The notes beneath the pieces are model-generated. The model saw only the letters and a program-made list of their open reading frames with translations, did no database searches and was not told where the DNA came from. The position numbers and the translations under genes were made by a program. Below are positions 1 through 7,733 of a stretch of DNA of 64,000 nt, one piece after another; position 1 is the stretch's first letter; each line of letters opens with the position of its first letter. This DNA is from Arthrobacter saudimassiliensis. GTDB taxonomy: Bacteria; Actinomycetota; Actinomycetes; Actinomycetales; Micrococcaceae. The stretch is taken from NCBI GenBank assembly GCA_900016675.1, contig LN483070.1, positions 1,736,001 to 1,800,000 of the forward strand. Direction: 5' to 3'.

Positions 1-1301
1 TGGCGTTCGGCGCTTTCGACGTCGATGTCGATGTCCGGCAGCGTGGAGCGGTCGCGGGAGAGGAACCGTTCGAAGATCAGGTCGTGCGCCAGCGGATTCA
101 CGTGGCTGACGCCCAGCAGGTAGTTCACCAGCGAGGAGGCGCCGCTCCCCCGCGCCGCGGCGCGGACCCCCATGCCGGTGATCATGGCCGACACCTCGGC
201 GACGGTCAGGAAGTAGGACGCGAAGCCGAGCCGGGCGATGATGCCCAGCTCATGCTCCAGCCGGGTGCGGATCGCCGCCTCGCCCGCGGAGTCCGGGGAC
301 GGGAAGCGGCGGGTGATGCCGGCCTCGCAGCGGGCCCGCAGCTCCGCCATCGGTTCGCCGCTGATGCCGATCACCGATGCCTCGGGCACCACCGGGCGTT
401 TCCAGCCCATGTCCTCCGCCGGATCCATCCGGCAGCGGTCGGCCACCGTTTCGGTATCGGCGAGCAGCCGGGCGGCGCCGGCGCCCCCGTAACCGGCCTC
501 GGCGCTGATCTCCCGGGCCAGGGCGGCCATGGTGCGGGCGTTCTTCAGCCAGCCCTGGCCGTTGGGCTGCAGGTCCTGCAGGCGGGGCAGGGCGGTCAGC
601 GAGCGCGCGGCGTCGAGCACATCGGCGGTGGCGGCGCCGTCCTCATCGACATACCGCACCGCGTTGGTCAGTACGGCGGGCAGGCGCATCTCATCAGCCA
701 GCCGGTACATGCGCACCGCGTGGGCCAGGCAGAGGTTCTCCCCCGGGGCGCTCAGATGCGTGGCGACCTCGACGGCGAGCGCTTCGGGGGGCAGGATCCG
801 CCGCCAGCGGGCGAACAGCGTGCGGGCCACGGCGTAGCTGCGGCTGCGCATGGCCTGCCCGACATCGGAGTACGGGCCCACGAGGACGGTGAGCAGCGGT
901 TCCCCCTCGGGGCCGACGGCGCGGGCTGCCAGCTGCTCACGGGTGACCCCCACCGGCGGACCCTGCCTTCCCTTGGACGGAGAGGTGCCGGTGTGGGCGT
1001 CGGAGACCAGCCGGCAGAGGGCCGCGTAACCCCGCCCGTGGTTTCCCCCATGGGCGAGCACGACCACCCGCCCGGTGGTCCCGCCGTCGTCGAGCACCGC
1101 CAGGTCGACGCCGATGATGGCGTCCAGGCCGGTGTCCAGGCAGGCGCGCAGGTGCTTCACCGCCCCGTAGAGGCCGTCCCGGTCGGTGACGGCGAGGGCA
1201 TCGGCTCCGTCGGCGGCAGCGGCGGCGGCGAGCTCCTCGGGCCAGGACACCCCGTAGTGGGCGCTGAAGGCGCTGGCCACGTGCAGGTGGGTAAAGGGCA
1301 T
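1..1301 (-). CDS. dnaE2: Error-prone DNA polymerase DnaE2, N-terminal part (runs off the left edge)
   Basis: Only the first ~433 residues lie in the window; the family is about 1,100 residues long. The N-terminus is a PHP domain (HLHV near residue 5, DRDGLYG near residue 45), followed by the start of the polymerase III alpha core (GVRAAARGSGASSLVNYLLG, then DIDIDVES at the edge). This is the alternative C-family polymerase used for translesion synthesis after DNA damage, normally with ImuA'/ImuB. The ATG lies 8 bp after the stop of the DUF6504 gene, so the two are probably co-transcribed from the LexA-boxed promoter at 1746. No ImuA or ImuB is seen upstream. DnaE2 is preferred over DnaE1 because of the DUF6504 partner and the SOS box. 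Confidence 0.88.
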   Translation of the reverse strand, partial: MPFTHLHVASAFSAHYGVSWPEELAAAAAADGADALAVTDRDGLYGAVKHLRACLDTGLDAIIGVDLAVLDDGGTTGRVVVLAHGGNHGRGYAALCRLVSDAHTGTSPSKGRQGPPVGVTREQLAARAVGPEGEPLLTVLVGPYSDVGQAMRSRSYAVARTLFARWRRILPPEALAVEVATHLSAPGENLCLAHAVRMYRLADEMRLPAVLTNAVRYVDEDGAATADVLDAARSLTALPRLQDLQPNGQGWLKNARTMAALAREISAEAGYGGAGAARLLADTETVADRCRMDPAEDMGWKRPVVPEASVIGISGEPMAELRARCEAGITRRFPSPDSAGEAAIRTRLEHELGIIARLGFASYFLTVAEVSAMITGMGVRAAARGSGASSLVNYLLGVSHVNPLAHDLIFERFLSRDRSTLPDIDIDVESAER

Positions 1302-1309
1302 GTGGCAGG

Positions 1310-1621
1310 TCAGGCGCTTTCCCGCAGGGCGTCATGGACCCGGATCAGCCGCCAGCGCCCGGTACCCACCTGGTGGGCCAGGTCGAGGGTACGCAGCGCG
1401 GAGCGTCCGTTCAGGCGGGCCTGCACCCGCCAGATCTCGTGATCCACCAGCCCGGGGCCGTGCCCGCGCTCGGCCCGGGTTTCCTCCTCCCACCACTTCC
1501 GGCGCTCGTACCAGCGCACCGGATCCGCCGCCAGCCGGTAGGTGCGCCCGCCCCAGAGCAGCCGCAGGGGCACGCCGGCCGGCGAGCACACCACCTCAAT
1601 CGCCTCGCTGAAGACTCCCAT
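1310..1621 (-). CDS. DUF6504 family protein
   Basis: The protein has 103 residues and begins MGVFSEAIEVV. The start at 1621 is preferred over upstream ATGs because a good ribosome binding site (GGAAGGAAA) precedes it and the family begins there. It is rich in Arg and Trp (WYERRKWWEEE) and has no membrane segment. DUF6504 proteins are small actinobacterial proteins typically encoded beside translesion polymerase genes; their biochemical role is unknown to me. It is the first gene of a two-gene unit with dnaE2 and lies about 125 bp downstream of a perfect LexA box, so SOS induction is inferred. Family assignment is from recognition of the sequence and its context. Confidence 0.75.
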   Translation of the reverse strand: MGVFSEAIEVVCSPAGVPLRLLWGGRTYRLAADPVRWYERRKWWEEETRAERGHGPGLVDHEIWRVQARLNGRSALRTLDLAHQVGTGRWRLIRVHDALRESA

Positions 1622-1745
1622 GCCGGTTTCCTTCCAGCCCCGCTCCCGGGCACACCGCCGCGGGAGCGTCCTATGCATCGCAGGCCCGCAGGCTTCGGAT
1701 ACGTACGTGACACTTCCATTGGACGCCGAACACGGCCCCCTGTCT

Positions 1746-1761
1746 TCGAACACATGTTCGA
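1746..1761 (-). promoter_or_regulatory. LexA (SOS) box upstream of DUF6504-dnaE2
   Basis: TCGAACACATGTTCGA matches the actinobacterial SOS box TCGAAC-N4-GTTCGA at every conserved position. It lies in the 316-bp gap (1622-1937) between the dnaE2 unit and the divergent membrane-protein gene, about 125 bp before the DUF6504 start and 177 bp before the other gene. Its association with dnaE2 makes that the likely target. I see nothing else definable in this gap. Confidence 0.85.
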
Positions 1762-1937
1762 ATTCCAGTGTACGACCGCGTACGGACAAACGGGACACCC
1801 CTGCCTGGGATCAGCTGCTTTCGCCCGTAAACCGGCGCCTGCATTCTCATCGACCGTCCCCACGCAGGTAACGGCAGACCGCATGAGGCACACTGGTGCA
1901 GACGACCCACCGCCCCGGAGCCCACCCAGGGACTTGG

Positions 1938-2417
1938 ATGACAGGACAGGAACAGCGCGTGCCCGAAAACAGCCAACCCATCCCGCCCGGACCCGGTTCC
2001 TACGTCAATCCCTACCGCCTCCCGGGGCCCGACGGCGGCGGCCCCGCAGGTTCCGGGCAGGCAGGTTCCGGGCAGGCAGGTTCCGGGCGGGCGGGACAGG
2101 ATCGGCGCCGGATCGGGCCCGGGGCCATCGTCGGGCTCGTCCTGTCCACCGTCGTGTGGGTGGGGTCAGCGCCTGTGGTGTACGAACTTCTGGACCTTTT
2201 CCTGCGGGACAGCGTTCGCAGCGGACCGCTGGAGCTGGTGCCCTTCTTCGGTATCGCCGCGTGTGCCGTTGGAGTCGTCGGGTTCATCGTCGCCTTCAGC
2301 CGGGGCAACCGCAGGCTGGCGGCCCGGCTGTACAACTGGGCGGCCCTCGCCTGGGTGGTGCTGTTAGGGGCTCTGGTGGTCGTGTTCTTCATGCTCCTGA
2401 CCGCCGCTATCAACTAA
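1938..2417 (+). CDS. Small membrane protein with proline/glycine-rich N-terminus
   Basis: This 159-residue hypothetical protein has a cytoplasmic Pro/Gly/Ser/Gln-rich N-terminus (residues 1-55) followed by three predicted membrane segments (around GPGAIVGLVLSTVVW, FFGIAACAVGVVGFIVAF and ALAWVVLLGALVVVFFML). A Glu-Arg-rich loop separates the first two. I chose ATG 1938 for its CAGGGA-type ribosome binding site; an in-frame ATG at 1896 is possible. The N-terminal region contains a 15-bp tandem repeat. The stop codon overlaps the stop of the convergent exporter gene (shared CTAA at 2414-2417). Function unknown; the layout resembles small actinobacterial proteins with a disordered head and TM bundle. 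Confidence 0.7.
   Translation: MTGQEQRVPENSQPIPPGPGSYVNPYRLPGPDGGGPAGSGQAGSGQAGSGRAGQDRRRIGPGAIVGLVLSTVVWVGSAPVVYELLDLFLRDSVRSGPLELVPFFGIAACAVGVVGFIVAFSRGNRRLAARLYNWAALAWVVLLGALVVVFFMLLTAAIN
2046..2090 (+). repeat. Three 15-bp tandem repeats inside the membrane-protein gene
   Basis: The unit GCAGGTTCCGGGCAG occurs three times in a row, the last with one change. The unit is a multiple of three and encodes a five-residue A-G-S-G-Q motif in the disordered N-terminus, so copy-number change would not break the frame. Confidence 0.85.
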
Positions 2418-4045
2418 CCCGCACGCCCCTCCTCCGCTGCCTCCGCCCGCGCCGTCGTCGACAGCGGCACCTCCTTGATGAACAGGCACAGCACCAATGC
2501 CGCGGCGACCAGCGGGACGCTGACCAGGAAGATCGGCGGCAGCGCCTGCCCAAAGGCCGAGGCGATGAAGTCCTGCACAGGCGCCGGCAGGCCGGCCCGC
2601 AGCTGCGGCGTCAGGGAGTTGATGGATTCGCCGGTCACCGTGCCGGCGAGCGCGGGCGGGGCGTCGGCGAGCTGGTCGTCCAGCCGGGTGATGAAGATGG
2701 AGCCGAACAGGGCGATGCCGAACGAGGCGCCGATCTGCCGGAAGTAGTTGGCGGAGGAGATGGCGGTGCCCATCACCCGGGGCGGCACGCTGTTCTGCAC
2801 GATCAGCACCAGGTTCTGCATCAGCGCCCCCACGCCCAGGCCCAGCACGGCCATCCCCGCGGCGGTGAAGGCGTACGGCGAGTCGGCGGAGATCCGCGAG
2901 AGCATCACCAGACCGATGATCACCACCGCGCAGCCGGCAATCGGATAGGCCTTGTACCGTCCGGTGCGCGAGATCAGCTGCCCGGTCCCGATGGAGGAGA
3001 CCAGCACTCCGCCCATCATCGGCAGCATCATCAGCCCCGATCCGGTGGCGGTGGCCCCGTTGACCATCTGCAGGAAGGTCGGCAGGTAGGAGATGGTGGA
3101 GAACATCGCCACGCCCACCGCAATGCCCGCGGCCACCGGGAGCACGAAGTTGCGCATCCGGAACAGGCTCAGCGGCACCACCGGCTCCGCCGCCCGCAGC
3201 TCCACCGGAATGAACACGGCGGTGGCAGCCAGCGCGACGGCGGCCAGGCCCAGGATCTGCCAGCTGCCCCAGGGGTAGGTGGTCCCGCCCCAGCTGGTGA
3301 GCATCACCAGCGCCGCGCTGGCGACGGCGAGCAGCGCCGCTCCGCGGTAGTCCAGCTGCGGCCGCGGACCGCCCGGCCTGGGCAGGTGCAGGGTGGTGAT
3401 GACGACGGCGAGCGCGACGGCGCCGATGGGCAGGTTGATGTAGAACACCCACCGCCAGGACCAGGCATCGGTGATCCAGCCGCCCAGCAGGGGCCCGGCC
3501 ACGGAGGCCAGGCCGAAGGCGGCCCCGATCAGGCCCATGTAGCGCCCCCGGTCCCGGGGCGAGACCAGGTCGCCCAGGATCGCCTGCGCGCCGATCATCA
3601 GCCCGCCGCCGCCGATGCCCTGCAGCGCGCGGAAGGCGATCAGCTGCCCCATATCCTGCGCCAGCCCGGACAGCATGGAGCCGAGCAGGAACACCCCGAT
3701 CGCGAAGACGAAGATGTTCCGCCGCCCGTACAGGTCGCCCAGCTTGCCGTAGATCGGCAGCCCGATGGTGGCGGCCAGGATGTACGCGGTGACCACCCAG
3801 GACAGGTGCTCCAGCCCGTTCAGGTCCCCGACAATCGTGGGCAGGGCGGTGGCGACGATGGTCTGGTCCAGGGCGGCGAGCAGCACCGAGAGCAGCAGCC
3901 CGACCAGGATGATCCGAAGGCTGCGGGGCTGCCCGGACGGTGCGGCCTGCTGCCCGCGGTGTTTCCGCACGTGCGGGAGGGTGCGGGCCGCGGCGGCCGG
4001 TGCGGCCCCCGCGGCGGTCCGGGGCAGGAATTTCCGATTGGACAT
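2414..4045 (-). CDS. DHA2-family MFS multidrug efflux transporter
   Basis: The 543-residue protein has about 14 membrane segments typical of the EmrB/QacA (DHA2) group of proton-drug antiporters. Motif A is seen at YGKLGDLYGRR and motif C at GAAFGLASVAGPLLGG. The start has an AGAAGGG ribosome binding site. It lies 73 bp downstream of a second, very similar exporter in the same direction, so the pair is probably one transcription unit arising by tandem duplication. The substrate cannot be told from sequence. No regulator gene is adjacent. Confidence 0.9.
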   Translation of the reverse strand: MSNRKFLPRTAAGAAPAAAARTLPHVRKHRGQQAAPSGQPRSLRIILVGLLLSVLLAALDQTIVATALPTIVGDLNGLEHLSWVVTAYILAATIGLPIYGKLGDLYGRRNIFVFAIGVFLLGSMLSGLAQDMGQLIAFRALQGIGGGGLMIGAQAILGDLVSPRDRGRYMGLIGAAFGLASVAGPLLGGWITDAWSWRWVFYINLPIGAVALAVVITTLHLPRPGGPRPQLDYRGAALLAVASAALVMLTSWGGTTYPWGSWQILGLAAVALAATAVFIPVELRAAEPVVPLSLFRMRNFVLPVAAGIAVGVAMFSTISYLPTFLQMVNGATATGSGLMMLPMMGGVLVSSIGTGQLISRTGRYKAYPIAGCAVVIIGLVMLSRISADSPYAFTAAGMAVLGLGVGALMQNLVLIVQNSVPPRVMGTAISSANYFRQIGASFGIALFGSIFITRLDDQLADAPPALAGTVTGESINSLTPQLRAGLPAPVQDFIASAFGQALPPIFLVSVPLVAAALVLCLFIKEVPLSTTARAEAAEEGRAG

Positions 4046-4118
4046 GCCGACATCCCTTCTGCGGAGCCCGCTTCGGCGGCTCCGGATGGTGTCCGTTTCC
4101 GGTCTTTGTGTCCCGGCC

Positions 4119-5837
4119 TCAGCGTCCGGCGTCGTCCACCGTGACCCGCGCCGTGGTGGACAGGGGTTTCTGGACGATGAACAGGGTCAGGATAAAAGCC
4201 ATCCCCAGGATCGGTACGCCCAGCAGGAAAATCGGCGGCAGCGCCTCGCCGAAGGCGGCCTTGATGAACTCCTGGGCGGCGGGCGGCAGCGCCCTGACGG
4301 TTTCCGGGCTGATCGAGTTCGCGCCGCCGGAGGCGGGGTCCCCGGCTCCGGGCGGCGCCGAGGCCAGCCGGTCGTTGAGCCGCCGGATGAACAGCGACCC
4401 GAACAGGGCGATCCCCAGCGAGCCGCCCATCTGCCGGAAATAGTTGGCGGTGGACACCCCGGTGCCCATGTCCTCGGGCGGCACGCTGTTCTGCACGATC
4501 AGCACCACGTTCTGCATCAGCGCCCCGATGCCCAGGCCCAGCACCAGCATCCCGACGGCGGTGAGCAGGTACGGCGTCGTGCCGGAGATCCGGGACAGCA
4601 GCACCAGGCCTGCGATCATGGTCGCCGAGCCCAGGATCGGCCAGATCTTGTACCTGCCGGTGCGGGAGATCAGCTGGCCGGTGCCGATCGAGGTGATCAG
4701 CAGCCCGGCGGTCATGGGCAGCATCATCAGGCCGGACATGGTCGGCGACGCTTCATTGACGATCTGCAGGAAGGTGGGCAGGTAGGCGATGGAGCCGAAC
4801 ATGGCCAGGCCGACGGCGAAGCCCACCAGGGTGCAGATGAGGAAGTTCCGGATGCCGAACAGGCGCAGCGGGAGCATGGGCTCGGACGCGCGCAGCTCCA
4901 CCGGGATGAACACCGCAACCGCGACGGCGGCGACGGCGGCCAGGCCCAGGATGGTGGGCGAGGTCCAGGCGTAGTTGGTGCCGCCCCAGCTGGTCAGCAG
5001 CACCAGGGCGGCGCTGCCGACGGCCAGCAGTGCGGCGCCGGCATAGTCCAGGCGGATCCCCTTTCCGCTGTTCCGTGGCAGGTGCAGGGCGCCGATGATG
5101 ACGGCGAGCGCAACCGCCCCGATGGGCAGGTTGATGTAGAACACCCACCGCCAGGACCAGGAGTCGGTGAGCCAGCCGCCCAGCAGCGGCCCGCTCACGG
5201 AGGCGATGCCGAAGGCTGCCCCGATCAGGCCCATGTACCGGCCGCGCTCGCGGGCCGGAACGATGTCCCCGATGATGGCCTGGGCGCCGATGATCAGCCC
5301 GCCGCCGCCCACGCCCTGGATGGCGCGGTAGGTGATCAGCTCGGCCATGCTGTGGGACTGGCCGGAGAGGGCCGAGCCGGCGAGGAAGACCACGATGGCG
5401 AAGATGAAGATGTTCCTGCGGCCGAGCAGGTCCCCGAGCTTGCCGTAGATGGGCAGGCCGATGGTGGAGGTGAGCAGGTAGGCGGTGATCACCCAGGACA
5501 GGTGGTCCAGCCCGTGCAGGTCCCCGACGATGGTGGGCAGCGCGGTGGCCACGATGGTCTGGTCCAGGGCAGCAACGAGCACGGCCAGCATCAACCCGGT
5601 GAAGACCAGGGCAACGCGGGGCGGCGGGTGCGGCGGGGCCGGCTGCCGCCCGGAGCCGACGTGTCCGGCAGCCGAAGCGCCGCGGTCTGCGGCAGGGCCG
5701 GGAGGACGCTCCGCGACGGGAGCGGCCGGAGGATGGGCGGCGAGGGCGACGGTGTTCACCGGAGCGCCCATGGCTCCGGTCATGCCCGCTATCGGATGGG
5801 CGGCGTGCGTTCCGCGGGCGGTGAACCGCTCGGCCAT
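4119..5837 (-). CDS. DHA2-family MFS multidrug efflux transporter (tandem paralogue)
   Basis: This 572-residue paralogue of the downstream gene shares long runs such as the segment around [17 protein letters not shown] and the motif [11 protein letters not shown]. It has 14 predicted membrane segments and a longer Ala/Pro-rich N-terminus. ATG 5837 is chosen because a strong AGGAGG site sits 6 bp upstream; an in-frame ATG at 5885 lacks one. It is the first gene of the two-exporter unit. The role is inferred as drug or metabolite export; substrate unknown. Confidence 0.9.
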   Translation of the reverse strand: MAERFTARGTHAAHPIAGMTGAMGAPVNTVALAAHPPAAPVAERPPGPAADRGASAAGHVGSGRQPAPPHPPPRVALVFTGLMLAVLVAALDQTIVATALPTIVGDLHGLDHLSWVITAYLLTSTIGLPIYGKLGDLLGRRNIFIFAIVVFLAGSALSGQSHSMAELITYRAIQGVGGGGLIIGAQAIIGDIVPARERGRYMGLIGAAFGIASVSGPLLGGWLTDSWSWRWVFYINLPIGAVALAVIIGALHLPRNSGKGIRLDYAGAALLAVGSAALVLLTSWGGTNYAWTSPTILGLAAVAAVAVAVFIPVELRASEPMLPLRLFGIRNFLICTLVGFAVGLAMFGSIAYLPTFLQIVNEASPTMSGLMMLPMTAGLLITSIGTGQLISRTGRYKIWPILGSATMIAGLVLLSRISGTTPYLLTAVGMLVLGLGIGALMQNVVLIVQNSVPPEDMGTGVSTANYFRQMGGSLGIALFGSLFIRRLNDRLASAPPGAGDPASGGANSISPETVRALPPAAQEFIKAAFGEALPPIFLLGVPILGMAFILTLFIVQKPLSTTARVTVDDAGR

Positions 5838-6044
5838 GCGCTCCTCCTGCGGGAGTTGGACAGACGCAGTCACCTCCCATGGCACGGCGGTGCGCGGGGC
5901 CAGTCAAGGCCCGCAGCAAACAGCGGCCGTCCCGCTGCCCGGTTGCTTCCTCCCCCGGGCGCGGACCGGCCCGCATGTTCGTCATCCGGGCCGGTGCCGG
6001 TTCAGCCGCTATGGCAGCGCCGGGCGCGGCGGTAACCTCGCTGC

Positions 6045-7388
6045 ATGAACGTCCTTTCCCCCTATCCGGTCGAGGAGTTCGCGGCGCGGGCGGTGGCGGC
6101 GGCCGGGCAGGCCGCCGCGGCCCTGGTCTCCGGGATGACCGGCACGGACGTCGAGGTCGAGGTCGATCCGATCCTCGCCTACGGCTGGTTCGGGATGTCC
6201 TTTGCCCCCGACGGGTGGCAGCTGCCCTCGCCCTGGGATTCGGTCGCCGGGGATTACCGGGCCCGCGACGGCTGGATCCGGCTGCACACCAACGCGCCGC
6301 ATCATCGCCGGGCGGCCCTCTCCGTGCTCGGCCTCAGCGAAGAGCAGCAGAGCGAAGCCACCCGTGAAGCAGTGTCGGTCTTGGTGGCTGGCTGGAATGC
6401 CGGGCAGCTGGAGACGGCCGTGGTCTCCGCCGGCGGAAGCGCGGCGGCCATGCACTCCGGCGCGGAGTGGGACCGCCATCCGCAGGGCTCCGCGGTGGCC
6501 GCGGAGCCGCTGGTCACCTGGCTGGGCGTCGGACAGGACGTGCCCGACGTCGGCCGGCCTGCCTCCTCCGCGACGCCGGAGCAGCCGCTGGCCGGCGTGC
6601 GGGTGCTGGACCTGACCCGGGTGATCGCCGGCCCCGTTTCCACCCGGTTCCTCGCCGGGCTGGGCGCCGAGGTGCTGCGGATCGACCCGCCGGGCTGGAC
6701 CGAACCGGCGCTGGAGCCGGAGATGACCCTGGGCAAGCGCACCGCCCGGCTGGACGCCGCCACCACGGAAGGCGGCGACCGGCTGCGGGACCTCGCCGCG
6801 CAGGCCGACATCGTGGTCCACGGCTACCGGCCGGGAGCCCTGGCCCGCCTGGGCCTGTCCCAGCGGCAGCTGCAGGAGCTGCGTCCGGGCATCGTGGACA
6901 TCGGCCTCAACGCCTACGGCTGGAGCGGCCCCTGGGCACGGCGCCGCGGGTTTGATTCCGTGGTGCAGATGAGTGCGGGGATCGCCGACGCCGGGATGGC
7001 CGCCGCCTCGGCGCAGAAGCCGGTTCCGCTTCCGGTGCAGGCGCTGGACCATGCCACCGGCTACCTGGCCGCAGCTGCGGCCCTGCAGGGGTGGCGGCGG
7101 CGGCTGGCAGGCGGCACGACCAGCGGCAGGACGGGCCGGCTGTCCCTGGCCCGTACCGCGACGGCGCTGCGGCGCGCCGCCGTCGGCCACTGGGAGCTGG
7201 GCCCGGCGGCGTCCGTGGAGCTGGACCGGACTCCGGTCCCGGAGCAGACGGACCTGGGCCCGGGCCGCCGGCTGCCGGCACCACTGCGCTTCACGGCGCC
7301 GCAGGGCGTTCCCGTTCCGGCCCTGGCGTGGCGGGTTCCCGCCGGGCCGCTGGGGCGCGACGCCGCCGAGTGGGACAGCCTGGGTTGA
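6045..7388 (+). CDS. CaiB/BaiF-type CoA-transferase family protein
   Basis: The 447-residue protein belongs to the family III CoA-transferases, which move CoA between carboxylic acids through an aspartyl anhydride intermediate. The recognisable core runs from about residue 180 (PLAGVRVLDLTRVIAGP, with RFLAGLGAEVLRIDPPG) to residue 330 (HGYRPGALARLGL; IVDIGLNAYGWSGPW). The N-terminal ~170 residues look like a second, diverged copy of the fold. The ribosome binding site is weak. It stands alone between divergent exporter genes and a convergent gene, so its substrate cannot be inferred. Confidence 0.82.
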   Translation: MNVLSPYPVEEFAARAVAAAGQAAAALVSGMTGTDVEVEVDPILAYGWFGMSFAPDGWQLPSPWDSVAGDYRARDGWIRLHTNAPHHRRAALSVLGLSEEQQSEATREAVSVLVAGWNAGQLETAVVSAGGSAAAMHSGAEWDRHPQGSAVAAEPLVTWLGVGQDVPDVGRPASSATPEQPLAGVRVLDLTRVIAGPVSTRFLAGLGAEVLRIDPPGWTEPALEPEMTLGKRTARLDAATTEGGDRLRDLAAQADIVVHGYRPGALARLGLSQRQLQELRPGIVDIGLNAYGWSGPWARRRGFDSVVQMSAGIADAGMAAASAQKPVPLPVQALDHATGYLAAAAALQGWRRRLAGGTTSGRTGRLSLARTATALRRAAVGHWELGPAASVELDRTPVPEQTDLGPGRRLPAPLRFTAPQGVPVPALAWRVPAGPLGRDAAEWDSLG

Positions 7389-7401
7389 AGGGAGCAGGCA
7401 G

Positions 7402-7728
7402 TCAGCTGCGGCTGAACGCGTCCAGCCGCGCCTGCGCCTCATCTTCGCGGCGGACCTTCAGCTCGTAGTCGACGAACGCATCGAGCATCGCCCGGTAGGT
7501 GCGTTCGACGACGGTCCGGTCCCCGTCCTGGCTTTCGGCCGCGGAGCAGACGTGCTCGAGCACCTCGGCCGTGCGCTGCGGGGCGCGCACCGCGTCATCG
7601 CTGTCCTTCAGTCCCCCGGCCAGGCGGACCAGGCGCTGGCGGCGCCACATCAGTCCGACAATCTCCTCGTCGATCTCATCAATGGCGGTCCGGACGTCTT
7701 CAAGCTGGTGGCTTTGGTCTGTGTCCAT
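7402..7728 (-). CDS. Chorismate mutase-like (AroQ-type) small protein
   Basis: The 108-residue all-helical protein resembles AroQ chorismate mutases: the first helix reads VRTAIDEIDEEIVGLMWRRQ followed by RLVRLAGGLK, then a RAPQRTAEVLEHV helix with the usual Arg. Chorismate mutase converts chorismate to prephenate for Phe/Tyr synthesis. ATG 7728 lies 5 bp downstream of the MMPL transporter stop, so the pair is likely co-transcribed. Some catalytic positions are not confidently identifiable, so enzyme activity is inferred from fold only. Confidence 0.7.
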   Translation of the reverse strand: MDTDQSHQLEDVRTAIDEIDEEIVGLMWRRQRLVRLAGGLKDSDDAVRAPQRTAEVLEHVCSAAESQDGDRTVVERTYRAMLDAFVDYELKVRREDEAQARLDAFSRS

Positions 7729-7733
7729 GACAT

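Noticed and set aside
1334-4144. Very long open frame on the + strand opposite the exporter gene
   Set aside because: It is a high-GC shadow of the exporter; the protein is Gln/His/Gly-rich with no domain, while the minus strand reads a clean 14-helix transporter.
3765-6035. Long + strand open frame across both DHA2 exporters
   Set aside because: Low-complexity shadow of the exporter genes on the other strand.
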